From DASYAE01 sp036501535 (GTDB lineage: Bacteria > Actinomycetota > Actinomycetes > Streptomycetales > Catenulisporaceae): a stretch of 27,902 nucleotides of DNA. Position numbers and translations under genes: made by a program. Positions 7,728-15,789 of the stretch are shown one piece after another. The DNA is taken from contig DASYAE010000081.1 in the NCBI GenBank assembly GCA_036501535.1, forward strand, positions 1-27,902, given 5' to 3'. Positions within the stretch are counted from its first letter, which is position 1. Every line of letters begins with the position of its first letter. The notes below the pieces were generated by a model. The model ran no database searches. It was not told where the DNA came from and saw only the letters and a list, made by a program, of their open reading frames with translations.

Positions 7728-10700
7728 TCAGCCGAAGATCTCGAACTCGGAGACCTGCGCGCCGTTCTGCACGTCGTTCGCCGTGGAGCTGAGCTCCACG
7801 TACTGCTCGCTCGTGCCGGACGGCAGGGTGATCGTCACGGAGTCGCCGGTGGACGGGTTCCACGTGTACGTGGCCGAACCCACCAGCGTCGTGAACGACG
7901 AGCCGTTCGCGCTGCCCAGCACCGACAGGGTCTGGGTCCGAGTGCCCCACGACGAGGGCAGGTCGATCACGACGCTGCCCAGCGTCTGCGCGGAGCCCAG
8001 GTTCACCGTCAGCGTCGACGGCCACGTGCCGTCGGTCGCCTCCCAGTAGGTGCCGGTGTTGCCGTCCACGGCGTTGGCAGCCACGTAGGTCTGCGTGAAG
8101 CTGCTCGCCGTGGCCGACTTGTTCAGGGCCAGGTTCGTGTTGGAGTTGGTGCTCCCCCCGGTGCCCATGACCTCGAACTCGGAGACCTGCCCGGCGTTCT
8201 GCACGCTGTTGGCGGTGAAACTCAGCTCCACGTACTGGTCCGTGGTGCCGGAGGGCAGGGTGATGGTGACCGTGTTGCCGGTAGACGGGTTCCACGTGTA
8301 CGTGGCCGAACCCACCAGCGTGGTGTACGACGAGCCGTTCGCGCTGCCGAGCACCGAGAGCGTCTGCGTCCGGGTCGACCAGGCGGTCGCCGGCGGCAGG
8401 TCGATCACGACGCTGCTGAGCGAGTCGGACGCGCCCAGGTTGACCGCCAGGGTCGCCGGGAAGGCGCCCGTCGCGCTCTCCCAATACGTGCTCGTGTTGC
8501 CGTCGTCGGCATTGGAGGCCACGTAGGTCTGGGTGTTGCTGCTCGCCGTGATCGGGGCGTTCAGCGCGAGGTTGGTCGGCGTGCCGCCGCCCCCGCCGCT
8601 GGTGCCGGTGCCCGACAGGCCGATCGTCAGGGTGCTGTTGGATGCGTTGCTGCTCACGGTCAGGTTCGCCGAGGCGGATCCGGCCGCGGTCGGGGTGAAG
8701 GTCACGCTGACCGTGCAGGACGCTCCCGCGGCCAGCGAGCTGCCGCAGGTGTTCGTCTCGCTGTAGCCGGTCGGCACGGTGATCGAGGAGATCGAGGCGG
8801 CCGCGGTCCCGGTGTTCGAGACGGTCACCGTCTGCGAGGCGCTGGTCGAGTTCACCGTCTGGCTGCCGAAGCTCAGCGAGGTCGGCGAGGCGCTCAGGGT
8901 CGCGCTGCCGCCGCCGGTGTTGGTGCCGCTGCCCGGGAAGATCTCGAACTCGGAGATCTGCGCCGCGGTCCACCCGGTGTTGGCGGTGAAGCTCAGCTGC
9001 AGGTACTGCTCGTTCGTGCCGGAGGGCAGGTTGAAGCTGACGGTGTTGTTCCCGCTGGACGGGTTGAAGGTGTAGTTCGCCGAGGGCACCAGCGTGGTGA
9101 ACGAGGTGCCGTTGGTCGAGCCGAGCACGGAGAGCGTCTCAGTGCGCGTCGACCACGCGGTGGACGGCGGCAGTGTCAGTGTCACCGAGCCGAGCGAGAA
9201 GCTCTGGCCGAGGTTCGCGGTCAGCGTCTGCGGGTAGCCGGCGCCGTCGCTGCTCTCCCAGTACGTGCTCGTGTTCCCGTCGTTGGCGTTGCCCGCCGGG
9301 AATCCGGACTCGGTGCTGCTCGACGTCATCGACGCGGTCAGCGCCAGGTTCGTGGTCGAGCTCAGGCCGGTGCCGCTGAGCCCTGCGACGATCGGCGACG
9401 AGGTGGCGCTGTTGGTCACCGACAGCTGGCCGGACTGCGCGCCGCCGGCGGTCGGCGTGAACGTCACCGAGATCGTGCAGGACGCTCCCGCGGCCAGAGT
9501 GCCGACGCAGTTGTTGGTCTGCGCGAACGGCCCGCTGGCGCCGACCGACGCGACGGTGATCGCGGAGGCGGCCGGGTTCTTCAGGGTGACGGTCTGCGCC
9601 GCGCTGGTCGAGCCGACGTTGACGTAGCCGAAGGAGAGGCCGCCCGGAGTGAGCGTGGGCGGTGTGTTCACCGTGTTGCTGCCGGTGCTGCCGACCAGCT
9701 GCACGGTCGTCGGGCTGCCCGGCTCGCCGCTCGGGATCGTCAGCGTGCCGGTGGTGATCCCGGAGGAGGGCGCGGTGAAGGAGACGTCGACCGCGCACCA
9801 GACCGCGGTCGAGCCCGGGACGGTCGGCGCGAGCGTCGAGCCGCACGGGTCGCTGGAGTCCTGCGAGACCACGAAGCCGCTGCTGGCCGAGATGGCGCCG
9901 AGCGAGGCGCCGGCCGCGCCGGTGTTCATGACCGCGATCCGCTGGGTCGGGGTCGTCTGGCCGACGGTCGCGTTCTCGAAGGTGGTCACGCCGGGGTAGG
10001 CCCACATCGGCCAGGAGTTCGGCATGCCGCAGGTGGTGCTCGAGAAGCCGGAGTCGCCGCTGCCCTGGGTCAGGGTGAATCCCGAGCCGCAGACGAACTG
10101 GCCGGCGACGCCCACGCCGGTGGCGGTGGTGTTGTCCACCTCGACCGAGCCGGGCGCCTGGTCCTGGAAGACGAAGGTGCCCACGTTGGTGACCGTGTTG
10201 CCGCTGAGGGTCACGCCGGTGATGTTGAAGCCCGCGGTCGGCGGCGTGGTGACGGCCGAGCCGTCGTACATGTTCTCGTTCTGGAACATGAACGCCTCAT
10301 ACGGGCTGTCCAGGATCGTGTTGTCGTCGATGTTGTAGGTGGCGTTCATGTTGCCCTGCTGCGGCCAGAACCAGACCGCGCCGATGCCGTAGTTCCAGCC
10401 CGGGTCGTACTGCCCGGTGCGCACCAGCTCGTTGCCGCTGACGGTGGTGGTGCCGGACACCGCGGTCGAGCTGAACCGCTGGCCGATGCCGATGCCGCCG
10501 CCGCGGGTGACCGTGTCCTGCAGCAGGTTGTTGGTGACCTGCCCGCCCGCGGTGTCGCCGTAGAGGGCGATGTTGTTGGCCACGCCGGGCGAGTCGACGG
10601 TGTTCTGGGTGAACGTGTCGTTGGTGTCGCCGGAGTTCTCCGCCCACATGGCCAGGCCGTCGTCCTGGGTGTTGCGCAGGAAGCTGTCCTCGACGGTCGA

Positions 10701-11852
10701 GTTCGTGATGGCGCCGGCGGCGGCGTTGAAGTTCACGCCGTCCGCGGTGGTGTCCTGGATCTGCACGTTCTCGATGGTCAGGCCGTTGGTGGGCCCGAGG
10801 ATCCAGGCGCCGACCTTCGTGTTCTGGATCCACACGTCGTTGATCGTGGAGTTGCTGAAGGTCCCGTTGAAGCCGTTGACCGACCCGTCGCTGTCCACCC
10901 GGGTGTTGACGTTCCCGAAGATCGCCAGGTTCGAGACGTTGATGTTGCTGCCGTTCCCGGCGAACTCGACGTTGGAGCCGGTCATCGTGGTGTACCACTC
11001 GCCGGCGCCCTCGACGGTCACGTTGTTCACGTTCAGCGGGTTGCTGATGGAATACGTGCCCTGCGGGATGTAGACGGTCTGCCCGGAGCTCTGCGCGGCG
11101 TTGATCGCGTTCTGCAGCGCCTGCGTGTCGTCCGCGGACCCGGTGTTGTTCGCGTTATAAGGCGACTGCGTCACGTTGATCGCGTTGGACGGCTGGGCGA
11201 TCGGCGCGGCCACGTCGTAGAAGTCCGCGGTGTTGATCGCGTACCAGGGCGAGTTGTCGCCGGCGTCAACCTGGAGCTTGACCACGGTGCCGGCCTGCAG
11301 CGTGGAGGAGAACTGGTACCGGATGTCGTCGAAGAAGTCGTGCGGCACCAGCGTGTCGGCCTCGCCGACACCGGGGGTGTTGGTGACCGTCGCCTGCGTC
11401 CCGTACAGCCACGCGTACTGCGAGGAGAGCGAGAGGGACGTGGTCAGCGTGCTGCCGGTGTACAGGTCCAGCGGCTCGGTGATCCCGCCGCCGCCGAGCG
11501 AGTCCGGAATGGAGTAGTGGAAGTCGACTGCGTTGGCCGCGCTGGTCAGGGTGAAGGAGATGTACTGGCCCTGGCCGATCAGCTCGACCGCCTGCCGGCC
11601 GGTCGCCTCGGACTGCAGCGTGCCGAGGTCGTAGTCGACCGGCAGGACCGTGCCGTTGGTCGAGACGCCGGAGCTGGTCGCGGCCAGATACTCGGTGAAC
11701 GGCACCGGGGCTCCGGGACTGCCCGCTGCGTGGGCGGGTGCTGCGGTCGCGACCCCCATCACGACACTGAATACCGGCGCGGTGAGCAACGCGGCGGTGA
11801 GCATGGCCAGGCGCCGCAGCGGACTGCGTCTCCCGGCTTCGAGCGCGGACAT
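7728..11852 (-). CDS. Large secreted GH87-like alpha-1,3-glucanase with three discoidin-like domains
   Basis: A 1374-residue secreted enzyme with a signal peptide (1-42, cleavage after AHA). Domain order: a CBM6/35-like beta-sandwich (about 50-215); a GH87-like beta-helix (about 225-615); two choice-of-anchor/ASPM-SPD-2-like Ig folds (about 623-724 and 735-830); a first F5/8-type C domain (about 834-972); a third Ig fold (about 984-1083); and two more F5/8-type C domains (about 1092-1230 and 1238-1374). Candidate catalytic residues are D371 (TADGVNFN) and D397/D398 (NTQDDGLAMW). Their 26/27 spacing is three residues longer than in the shorter paralogue. The discoidin-like domains should bind insoluble glucan. 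The ATG at 11852 follows CGAAAGGC and precedes a clean signal peptide, so the longer frame to 12107 is not used. It is the major depolymerase of the locus by inference. Confidence 0.75.
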   Translation of the reverse strand: MSALEAGRRSPLRRLAMLTAALLTAPVFSVVMGVATAAPAHAAGSPGAPVPFTEYLAATSSGVSTNGTVLPVDYDLGTLQSEATGRQAVELIGQGQYISFTLTSAANAVDFHYSIPDSLGGGGITEPLDLYTGSTLTTSLSLSSQYAWLYGTQATVTNTPGVGEADTLVPHDFFDDIRYQFSSTLQAGTVVKLQVDAGDNSPWYAINTADFYDVAAPIAQPSNAINVTQSPYNANNTGSADDTQALQNAINAAQSSGQTVYIPQGTYSISNPLNVNNVTVEGAGEWYTTMTGSNVEFAGNGSNINVSNLAIFGNVNTRVDSDGSVNGFNGTFSNSTINDVWIQNTKVGAWILGPTNGLTIENVQIQDTTADGVNFNAAAGAITNSTVEDSFLRNTQDDGLAMWAENSGDTNDTFTQNTVDSPGVANNIALYGDTAGGQVTNNLLQDTVTRGGGIGIGQRFSSTAVSGTTTVSGNELVRTGQYDPGWNYGIGAVWFWPQQGNMNATYNIDDNTILDSPYEAFMFQNENMYDGSAVTTPPTAGFNITGVTLSGNTVTNVGTFVFQDQAPGSVEVDNTTATGVGVAGQFVCGSGFTLTQGSGDSGFSSTTCGMPNSWPMWAYPGVTTFENATVGQTTPTQRIAVMNTGAAGASLGAISASSGFVVSQDSSDPCGSTLAPTVPGSTAVWCAVDVSFTAPSSGITTGTLTIPSGEPGSPTTVQLVGSTGSNTVNTPPTLTPGGLSFGYVNVGSTSAAQTVTLKNPAASAITVASVGASGPFAQTNNCVGTLAAGASCTISVTFTPTAGGAQSGQLSVTNSATSSPIVAGLSGTGLSSTTNLALTASMTSSSTESGFPAGNANDGNTSTYWESSDGAGYPQTLTANLGQSFSLGSVTLTLPPSTAWSTRTETLSVLGSTNGTSFTTLVPSANYTFNPSSGNNTVSFNLPSGTNEQYLQLSFTANTGWTAAQISEFEIFPGSGTNTGGGSATLSASPTSLSFGSQTVNSTSASQTVTVSNTGTAAASISSITVPTGYSETNTCGSSLAAGASCTVSVTFTPTAAGSASANLTVSSNASNSTLTIGLSGTGTSGGGGGTPTNLALNAPITASSNTQTYVASNADDGNTSTYWESATGAFPATLAVNLGASDSLSSVVIDLPPATAWSTRTQTLSVLGSANGSSYTTLVGSATYTWNPSTGNTVTITLPSGTTDQYVELSFTANSVQNAGQVSEFEVMGTGGSTNSNTNLALNKSATASSFTQTYVAANAVDGNTGTYWEATDGTWPSTLTVNLGSAQTLGSVVIDLPSSWGTRTQTLSVLGSANGSSFTTLVGSATYTWNPSTGDSVTITLPSGTSEQYVELSSTANDVQNGAQVSEFEIFG
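7731..8579. repeat. Tandem duplication of a discoidin-domain coding unit (432-bp offset)
   Basis: The last two F5/8-type C domains (about 8163-8579 and 7731-8141) are near copies at the DNA level. Positions 7852-7889 and 8284-8321 are identical over 38 bases, 432 bases apart. The first discoidin-like domain (about 8937-9353) is clearly more diverged. This points to a recent in-frame duplication. Confidence 0.85.
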
Positions 11853-11908
11853 AGGCTTCGTCGCCTTTCGTGAGGCGCCGGCGCCCGCGGCGCAGCGGGG
11901 CCGGCGGT

Positions 11909-11944
11909 GATCGCCGTTGATCCATGTTCGAAACACAGGCGATC
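11909..11944. promoter_or_regulatory. Nested inverted repeats upstream of the large GH87-like gene
   Basis: GATCGCC (11909-11915) and GGCGATC (11938-11944) form 7-bp arms. Between them lies TGTT-CGA-AACA (11925-11935). The position, 57-92 bases before the start at 11852, suits an operator or 5' leader structure. No clear -10/-35 pair could be assigned. The other 300 bases between the two genes hold only this and two hairpins. Confidence 0.4.
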
Positions 11945-11947
11945 CCG

Positions 11948-11988
11948 CGGCCGGCCGGCGCTCCCCTTCTCGCTGCGCCGGCCGGCCG
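11948..11988 (-). terminator. 14-bp-stem hairpin between the GH13 and large GH87-like genes
   Basis: CGGCCGGCCGGCGC (11948-11961) pairs exactly with 11975-11988 around a 13-base loop. It may be a second terminator for the GH13 transcript. If a promoter lies upstream of it, it would instead sit in the leader of the glycanase message. Confidence 0.6.
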
Positions 11989-12110
11989 GGGGACTCCCCT
12001 GGTCGCGCTGTACCTGAGTAGCGGTGTTGCGGACCCCCACGTCCCTGCGCCCCGCTCCCCCGGCGAACCGGCGTCCCCCTGCCCCCCGCCCCCCGCGTAC
12101 CGTGCACTCC

Positions 12111-12144
12111 CGGTGCGCCGGGCCCGGCGCGGCCCGGCGCACCG
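12111..12144 (-). terminator. 14-bp-stem terminator after the GH13 gene
   Basis: CGGTGCGCCGGGCC and GGCCCGGCGCACCG pair exactly around six bases, starting 6 bases past the GH13 stop codon on the minus strand. Confidence 0.85.
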
Positions 12145-12150
12145 TCCCGG

Positions 12151-13935
12151 CTAGCCCAGCTTCAGCCACACCGCCGTGTCAGAGGGCAGCATCCACTGCT
12201 CCGCCGAGCCGTTGACCGGGGTCCCGTCGACGAGCCCTGCGACCCCGGCGCCGTCGAGCGGCCGCCCCGCCTCCAGCGGCCCGCTGGCCAGCAGCACCGG
12301 GGCGTTCCCGGGCAGCGGGACCGCGGCGGCGCCGAAGTTCACCAGGCAGGCGAAGTCCTCGCCGCGCCTGAACGAGAGCACCTTGTCGCCCAGCACCGTC
12401 TCCCCCAGCGGCATCCAGCGCAGCGGCTCCCGGTCCGTGGCCAGGCCGGGCAGCGTGCGCCGCAGGGCCAGGGCGCTGCGGTAGAGCTCGAGCATCGAGT
12501 CCGGGTCGCCGAGCTGCGCCTGCACGGTCATCGCGCGCCAGGCGCCCGGCTGGTCCGGCAGCCAGGGCTGCGCGCTCGCGCCGTCCGGGCTGAAGCCGAA
12601 CGGCGGCTCCTGGCCGGACCACGGCAGGGGCACCCGGCAGCCGTCCCGGCCCGGGTCCACGCCGTTGGTGCGGTGCCACATCGGGTCCTCGCGCCGCTCG
12701 TCCGGGATGTCCTCGACCTCCCACAGGCCGAGCTCCTCGCCCGGGTAGAGGTAGGCCGCGCCGGGCAGCGAGAGGCTCAGCAGCGCCGCGGCGCGCGCCC
12801 GCCGGGTGCCGAGCACCAGGTCGAGCGGGGTGTCGTAGCGCCGGGTGGCGAAGTCGAAGCTGCTGTCCGAGCGGCCGTACCGGGTCACGTGCCGGGTCAC
12901 GTCGTGGTTGGAGAGCACCCAGGTGGCCGGCGCGCCGACCGGGAGGTGCGCCGCGATGGTCTCGTCGATCACCCGGCGCAGCGCGTCCACGTCCCAGGGG
13001 CAGGACAGGAAGGCGAAGTTGAACGCGGTGTGGATCTCGTTGGGCCGCAGGTACATCGCGAAGCGCTGCGTGTCCGGCAGCCAGACCTCGCCGATCAGGG
13101 CGCGCGGCTGCTCGTAGGAGTCGGCCACCCGGCGCCAGTCGCGGTAGATCTCGTGGATGCCGTCCCGGTCGGTGTAAGGGTGCGGCGACCCGGCCGGGGC
13201 CGCGGGGTCGAAGTCGGTCAGGAACGGGTCCTTGACCAGGATGGCGGCCGAGTCGATCCGGATGCCGTCGGCGCCGCGGTCGAACCAGAACCGCAGGATG
13301 TTGAGGAACTCCTCGCGCACCGCCGGGTGCTCCCAGTTGAAGTCCGGCTGCTCGGGGGCGAACAGGTGCAGGTACCACTGGCCCGGGGAGCCGTCCGGCT
13401 CGGTGACCCGGGTCCAGGCCGGGCCGCCGAAGTGCGAGACCCAGTTGTTCGGCGGCAGGTCGCCGCCGGGGCCGCGGCCGGGCCGGAACCAGAACCGGTT
13501 GCGCTCGTCCGAGCGCGGCTCGGCGGCCAGCGCGGCCTGGAACCACGGGTGCCGGTCCGAGCAGTGGTTCGGCACCACGTCGATGATGATCTTGATGTCG
13601 AGGGCGTGCGCCTCGGCGATGAGCGCGTCGGCCTCCGGCATGGTGCCGAACATCGGGTCGATGTCGCGGTAGTCGACGATGTCGTACCCTGCGTCGGCCA
13701 TCGGCGAGGGGTACCAGGGACTGAGCCAGATCGCGTCGATGCCGAGGTCCGCGAGGTAGGCGAGCCGCTCGCGGATGCCCTTCAGGTCCCCGATCCCGTC
13801 GCCGTTCGCGTCCGAGAAGCTGCGCGGGTAGACCTGGTAGGTGGCCGCGTCGCGCCACCATTGCCCGCCGACGACGGTGCGGGCCGGCGCGGCGGTCTGC
13901 GGTCCGCGGGGAGCGGCGGTGCGATGTGGGGTCAC
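12151..13935 (-). CDS. GH13 alpha-glucosidase (oligo-glucosidase type), cytoplasmic
   Basis: A 594-residue GH13 enzyme of the alpha-glucosidase/oligo-1,6-glucosidase group. The barrel starts at WWRDAATYQVYPRSF (about 26-40). DVVPNH (119-124) is conserved region I. The nucleophile is D228 in GIRIDSA, the acid/base E283 in GEVWLP, and the third carboxylate D345 in LSNHDV. A short all-beta C-terminal domain ends the protein. There is no signal peptide, so it acts on imported oligosaccharides, releasing glucose from non-reducing ends. The GTG at 13935 is chosen because AGGAGA lies nine bases upstream and the barrel begins soon after; the longer open frame to 14238 reads as non-coding. It lies in the same orientation as lacI upstream and the two GH87-like genes downstream, with its own promoter and terminator. 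Confidence 0.9.
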   Translation of the reverse strand: MTPHRTAAPRGPQTAAPARTVVGGQWWRDAATYQVYPRSFSDANGDGIGDLKGIRERLAYLADLGIDAIWLSPWYPSPMADAGYDIVDYRDIDPMFGTMPEADALIAEAHALDIKIIIDVVPNHCSDRHPWFQAALAAEPRSDERNRFWFRPGRGPGGDLPPNNWVSHFGGPAWTRVTEPDGSPGQWYLHLFAPEQPDFNWEHPAVREEFLNILRFWFDRGADGIRIDSAAILVKDPFLTDFDPAAPAGSPHPYTDRDGIHEIYRDWRRVADSYEQPRALIGEVWLPDTQRFAMYLRPNEIHTAFNFAFLSCPWDVDALRRVIDETIAAHLPVGAPATWVLSNHDVTRHVTRYGRSDSSFDFATRRYDTPLDLVLGTRRARAAALLSLSLPGAAYLYPGEELGLWEVEDIPDERREDPMWHRTNGVDPGRDGCRVPLPWSGQEPPFGFSPDGASAQPWLPDQPGAWRAMTVQAQLGDPDSMLELYRSALALRRTLPGLATDREPLRWMPLGETVLGDKVLSFRRGEDFACLVNFGAAAVPLPGNAPVLLASGPLEAGRPLDGAGVAGLVDGTPVNGSAEQWMLPSDTAVWLKLG

Positions 13936-14144
13936 GGGAGTCGGTCTCCTGTCTCTTCTGGGGCATGGGGCGGCCGGCCCGGCGGCACCGCGGGGGGATT
14001 CCGCGCGCGGTCGCGGCGCGCAGCGGGCGGTCAGAGTCGCGGCAAGGGCGTTCTCAACTGACGGATCCCTCCTGGGTGGGGCGGGCGCGGGGCGCGGTCC
14101 GATCCGGAGCCGATCGGCGGTGCGCGGCACGTCCGGTTGCGCAC

Positions 14145-14196
14145 AACATACAGAAGCCATCACATCAGCGCAAGAGATCGATGATGGGCATGCAAG
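14145..14196 (-). promoter_or_regulatory. Promoter of the GH13 gene with shared regulatory element
   Basis: On the minus strand TTGCGC (14173-14168), 17 bases and TATGTT (14150-14145) form a -35/-10 pair about 200 bases before the start codon. Overlapping the -35 is TCATCGATCTCTTGCG (14184-14169). It matches 15 of 16 positions in the promoter of the binding-protein gene at 18254-18269, in the same place relative to the -35. A second CTTGC lies 22 bases upstream (14196). Confidence 0.65.
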
Positions 14197-14243
14197 AACC
14201 GAATTTCGTTTCGCGCAGGCAGGGCGAGGTCGGTGCAAACATC

Positions 14244-14275
14244 AAAAAACGGGGCGAACCGGATGGCCCGCCCCG
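14244..14275 (-). terminator. Intrinsic terminator with a U-tract, minus strand
   Basis: Read on the minus strand, CGGGGCG, a 12-base loop and CGCCCCG are followed by six T residues. This is a classical rho-independent terminator, unusual for such GC-rich DNA. It lies about 320 bases after the lacI stop and just upstream of the GH13 promoter, so it most likely ends the lacI transcript or a small RNA from that gap. Confidence 0.75.
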
Positions 14276-14492
14276 CCACCGGGACCGTGCAACGTAAACG
14301 TTCTCATCGGTAATGCGCAGGCCATTGGGCAGACAACGGCCGCTTCGCGGACTGCACAAACGCCAGATCCGGGGCGTGCCGCAGTCCGAATCCGACGCTG
14401 CGTCATCTTTCATGCGCAGAACGTGATGCCGCGCCGGATGCATGGCTGCGGTGCGCGCAGCCTTCGATGACGCGGCGATGTCAGACGCCGCT

Positions 14493-14587
14493 CGAGCAGC
14501 GCTCAGTGGGTGCTCGTCAGGCAGCGCTCGTCAGCCGGTGCTCGTCACAGTGCTCGTGGGGCAGTGTGGTCGTCAGGCAGCGCTCGT
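14493..14587. repeat. Degenerate short repeats downstream of lacI
   Basis: CGTCAGGCAGCGCTCGT occurs exactly at 14515-14531 and 14571-14587. Partial copies (GCAGCGCTC, GTGCTCGT) lie between and before them. The run starts just beyond the lacI stop. It has no spacer/repeat regularity like CRISPR. The rest of the 14276-14598 gap shows no gene I can support. Confidence 0.65.
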
Positions 14588-14598
14588 GCACGGCCCGA

Positions 14599-15651
14599 TC
14601 AGGCCGCGCCGACGCTCGCGGCCGATCCCGCCGCCGAGGCGGCCGGCGGCGCGGCCGGGCCGGTCGAGCCGCGCACCACCAGCTCCGGCTCGAACAGCAG
14701 CTCCTCCGCGGTGACCTCGAAGCCCTCGATCTGCCCGGTCAGCATGGCCACCGCGGCCCGGCCGATCGCCTCGAGCGGCTGGCGCACCGTGGTCAGCGGC
14801 GGGTCGGTGCAGTTCATCATGGCCGAGTCGTCGTAGCCGACCACCGAAACGTCCAGCGGGACCTGCAGGCCGGCCCGGCGCACCGCGCGCACCGCGCCGA
14901 GGGCCAGCGGGTCGCTCGCGCAGATCATGCCGGTGGCGCCCTGCTTGATCAGCCGCGTGGCGGCGACCTGGCCGCCCTCGATGGAGAACATCATCCGCTC
15001 GACCAGGTTGCGCGGCGCCGGGAGGCCCGCCTTGTCCGCGGCGGCCAGGAAGGCCTCCAGCTTGCGCCTGGACGGCATGTGGTCCGGCGGGCCGAGGATG
15101 AGGCCGATGTTCTCGTGCCCGAGCGAGACCAGGTGGCCGAAGGCCTGCTCGACCGCGACCGCGTCGTCGGTGGAGACCCGCGGGAAGTCCAGGTGGTCGG
15201 CCGCCGCGTTGACCAGCACGACCGGCAGGCGCAGGTCGAGCAGCCGGTGGTAGTGCTCGTGCGGGGCGTCCGCCTCGGCGTACTGGCCGCCGCCGAACAC
15301 CATGCCGGAGACCTGGCGCTCCAGCAGCATGTCGACGTAGTCGGCCTCGTTCAGGCCGCCGGTGGTCCGCGTGCACAGCACCGCGGTGAAGCCGCGCTGG
15401 GCCAGCGCCCCGCCGACCACCTCGGCCAGCGCCGGGAAGATGGGGTTCTGCAGCTCCGGCAGGACCAGCCCGATCAGCCGGGCGCGTTCCCCGCGCAGCT
15501 GGGTGGGCCGCTCGTAGCCCATGACGTCGAGCGCCGTCAGCACCGTGGCACGGGTCGCCTCGGAGATGCCGGGCTTGCCGTTGAGCACCCGGCTGACCGT
15601 GGCCTCGCTGACCCCGGCCTTCTTCGCCACGTCGGAGAGTTTGCCTGCCAT
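14599..15651 (-). CDS. LacI-family transcriptional regulator
   Basis: A 350-residue LacI-type repressor. The N-terminal helix-turn-helix (KLSDVAKKAGVSEATVSRVLNG, residues about 4-25) is followed by the hinge helix region. The periplasmic-binding-protein-like core begins at LIGLVLPELQNPIFPAL, with family motifs such as STDD and VVGYDDSAM. The last 20 residues are an alanine-rich tail. The ATG at 15651 has no ribosome binding site, but a TATGAT box ends six bases before it, predicting a leaderless message. It sits beside an alpha-glucosidase and close to a sugar transporter, so it probably responds to the imported oligosaccharide or glucose derivative and represses those genes. Its binding site is not proven. 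Confidence 0.93.
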   Translation of the reverse strand: MAGKLSDVAKKAGVSEATVSRVLNGKPGISEATRATVLTALDVMGYERPTQLRGERARLIGLVLPELQNPIFPALAEVVGGALAQRGFTAVLCTRTTGGLNEADYVDMLLERQVSGMVFGGGQYAEADAPHEHYHRLLDLRLPVVLVNAAADHLDFPRVSTDDAVAVEQAFGHLVSLGHENIGLILGPPDHMPSRRKLEAFLAAADKAGLPAPRNLVERMMFSIEGGQVAATRLIKQGATGMICASDPLALGAVRAVRRAGLQVPLDVSVVGYDDSAMMNCTDPPLTTVRQPLEAIGRAAVAMLTGQIEGFEVTAEELLFEPELVVRGSTGPAAPPAASAAGSAASVGAA

Positions 15652-15654
15652 GCC

Positions 15655-15689
15655 GCAATCATACGGCATCCGATTGCAAGAAAATTGCA
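15655..15689 (-). promoter_or_regulatory. Leaderless lacI promoter with overlapping inverted repeats
   Basis: A -10 box TATGAT reads on the minus strand at 15663-15658, placing the start of transcription at or next to the ATG at 15651. Two inverted repeats overlap it: GCAATC (15655-15660) with GATTGC (15672-15677), and TGCAA-GAAAA-TTGCA (15675-15689). Autoregulation by LacI is likely. TTGCAAG/TTGCAG-type repeats are, as I recall, associated with MalR in Streptomyces. Confidence 0.55.
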
Positions 15690-15753
15690 GCAGCGTCAGG
15701 ATTGGATGACCTTTTTGCCGATCATGAAACCGTGCCCGATTCCGGGCAGATTT

Positions 15754-15782
15754 TTGCCACTCGGCCTCGGCGTCCCTACCCT
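15754..15782 (+). promoter_or_regulatory. Leaderless promoter of the small-ORF/glmS operon
   Basis: TTGCCA (15754-15759), 17 bases and TACCCT (15777-15782) form a good -35/-10 pair. The ATG at 15790 starts seven bases beyond the -10, so the message should begin at the start codon. This explains the missing ribosome binding site. Confidence 0.6.
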
Positions 15783-15789
15783 GCCGGTC

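Noticed and set aside
7539..11873. A 1444-codon open frame on the plus strand, opposite the large glycanase
   Set aside because: Its translation is arginine/glycine/valine-rich low-complexity text without motifs. It is the antisense shadow of GC-biased codons. The minus strand has a signal peptide, domains and catalytic motifs.
14493..14587. Possible CRISPR-like array
   Set aside because: Repeats are short, degenerate and irregularly spaced, with only two exact copies and no cas genes.
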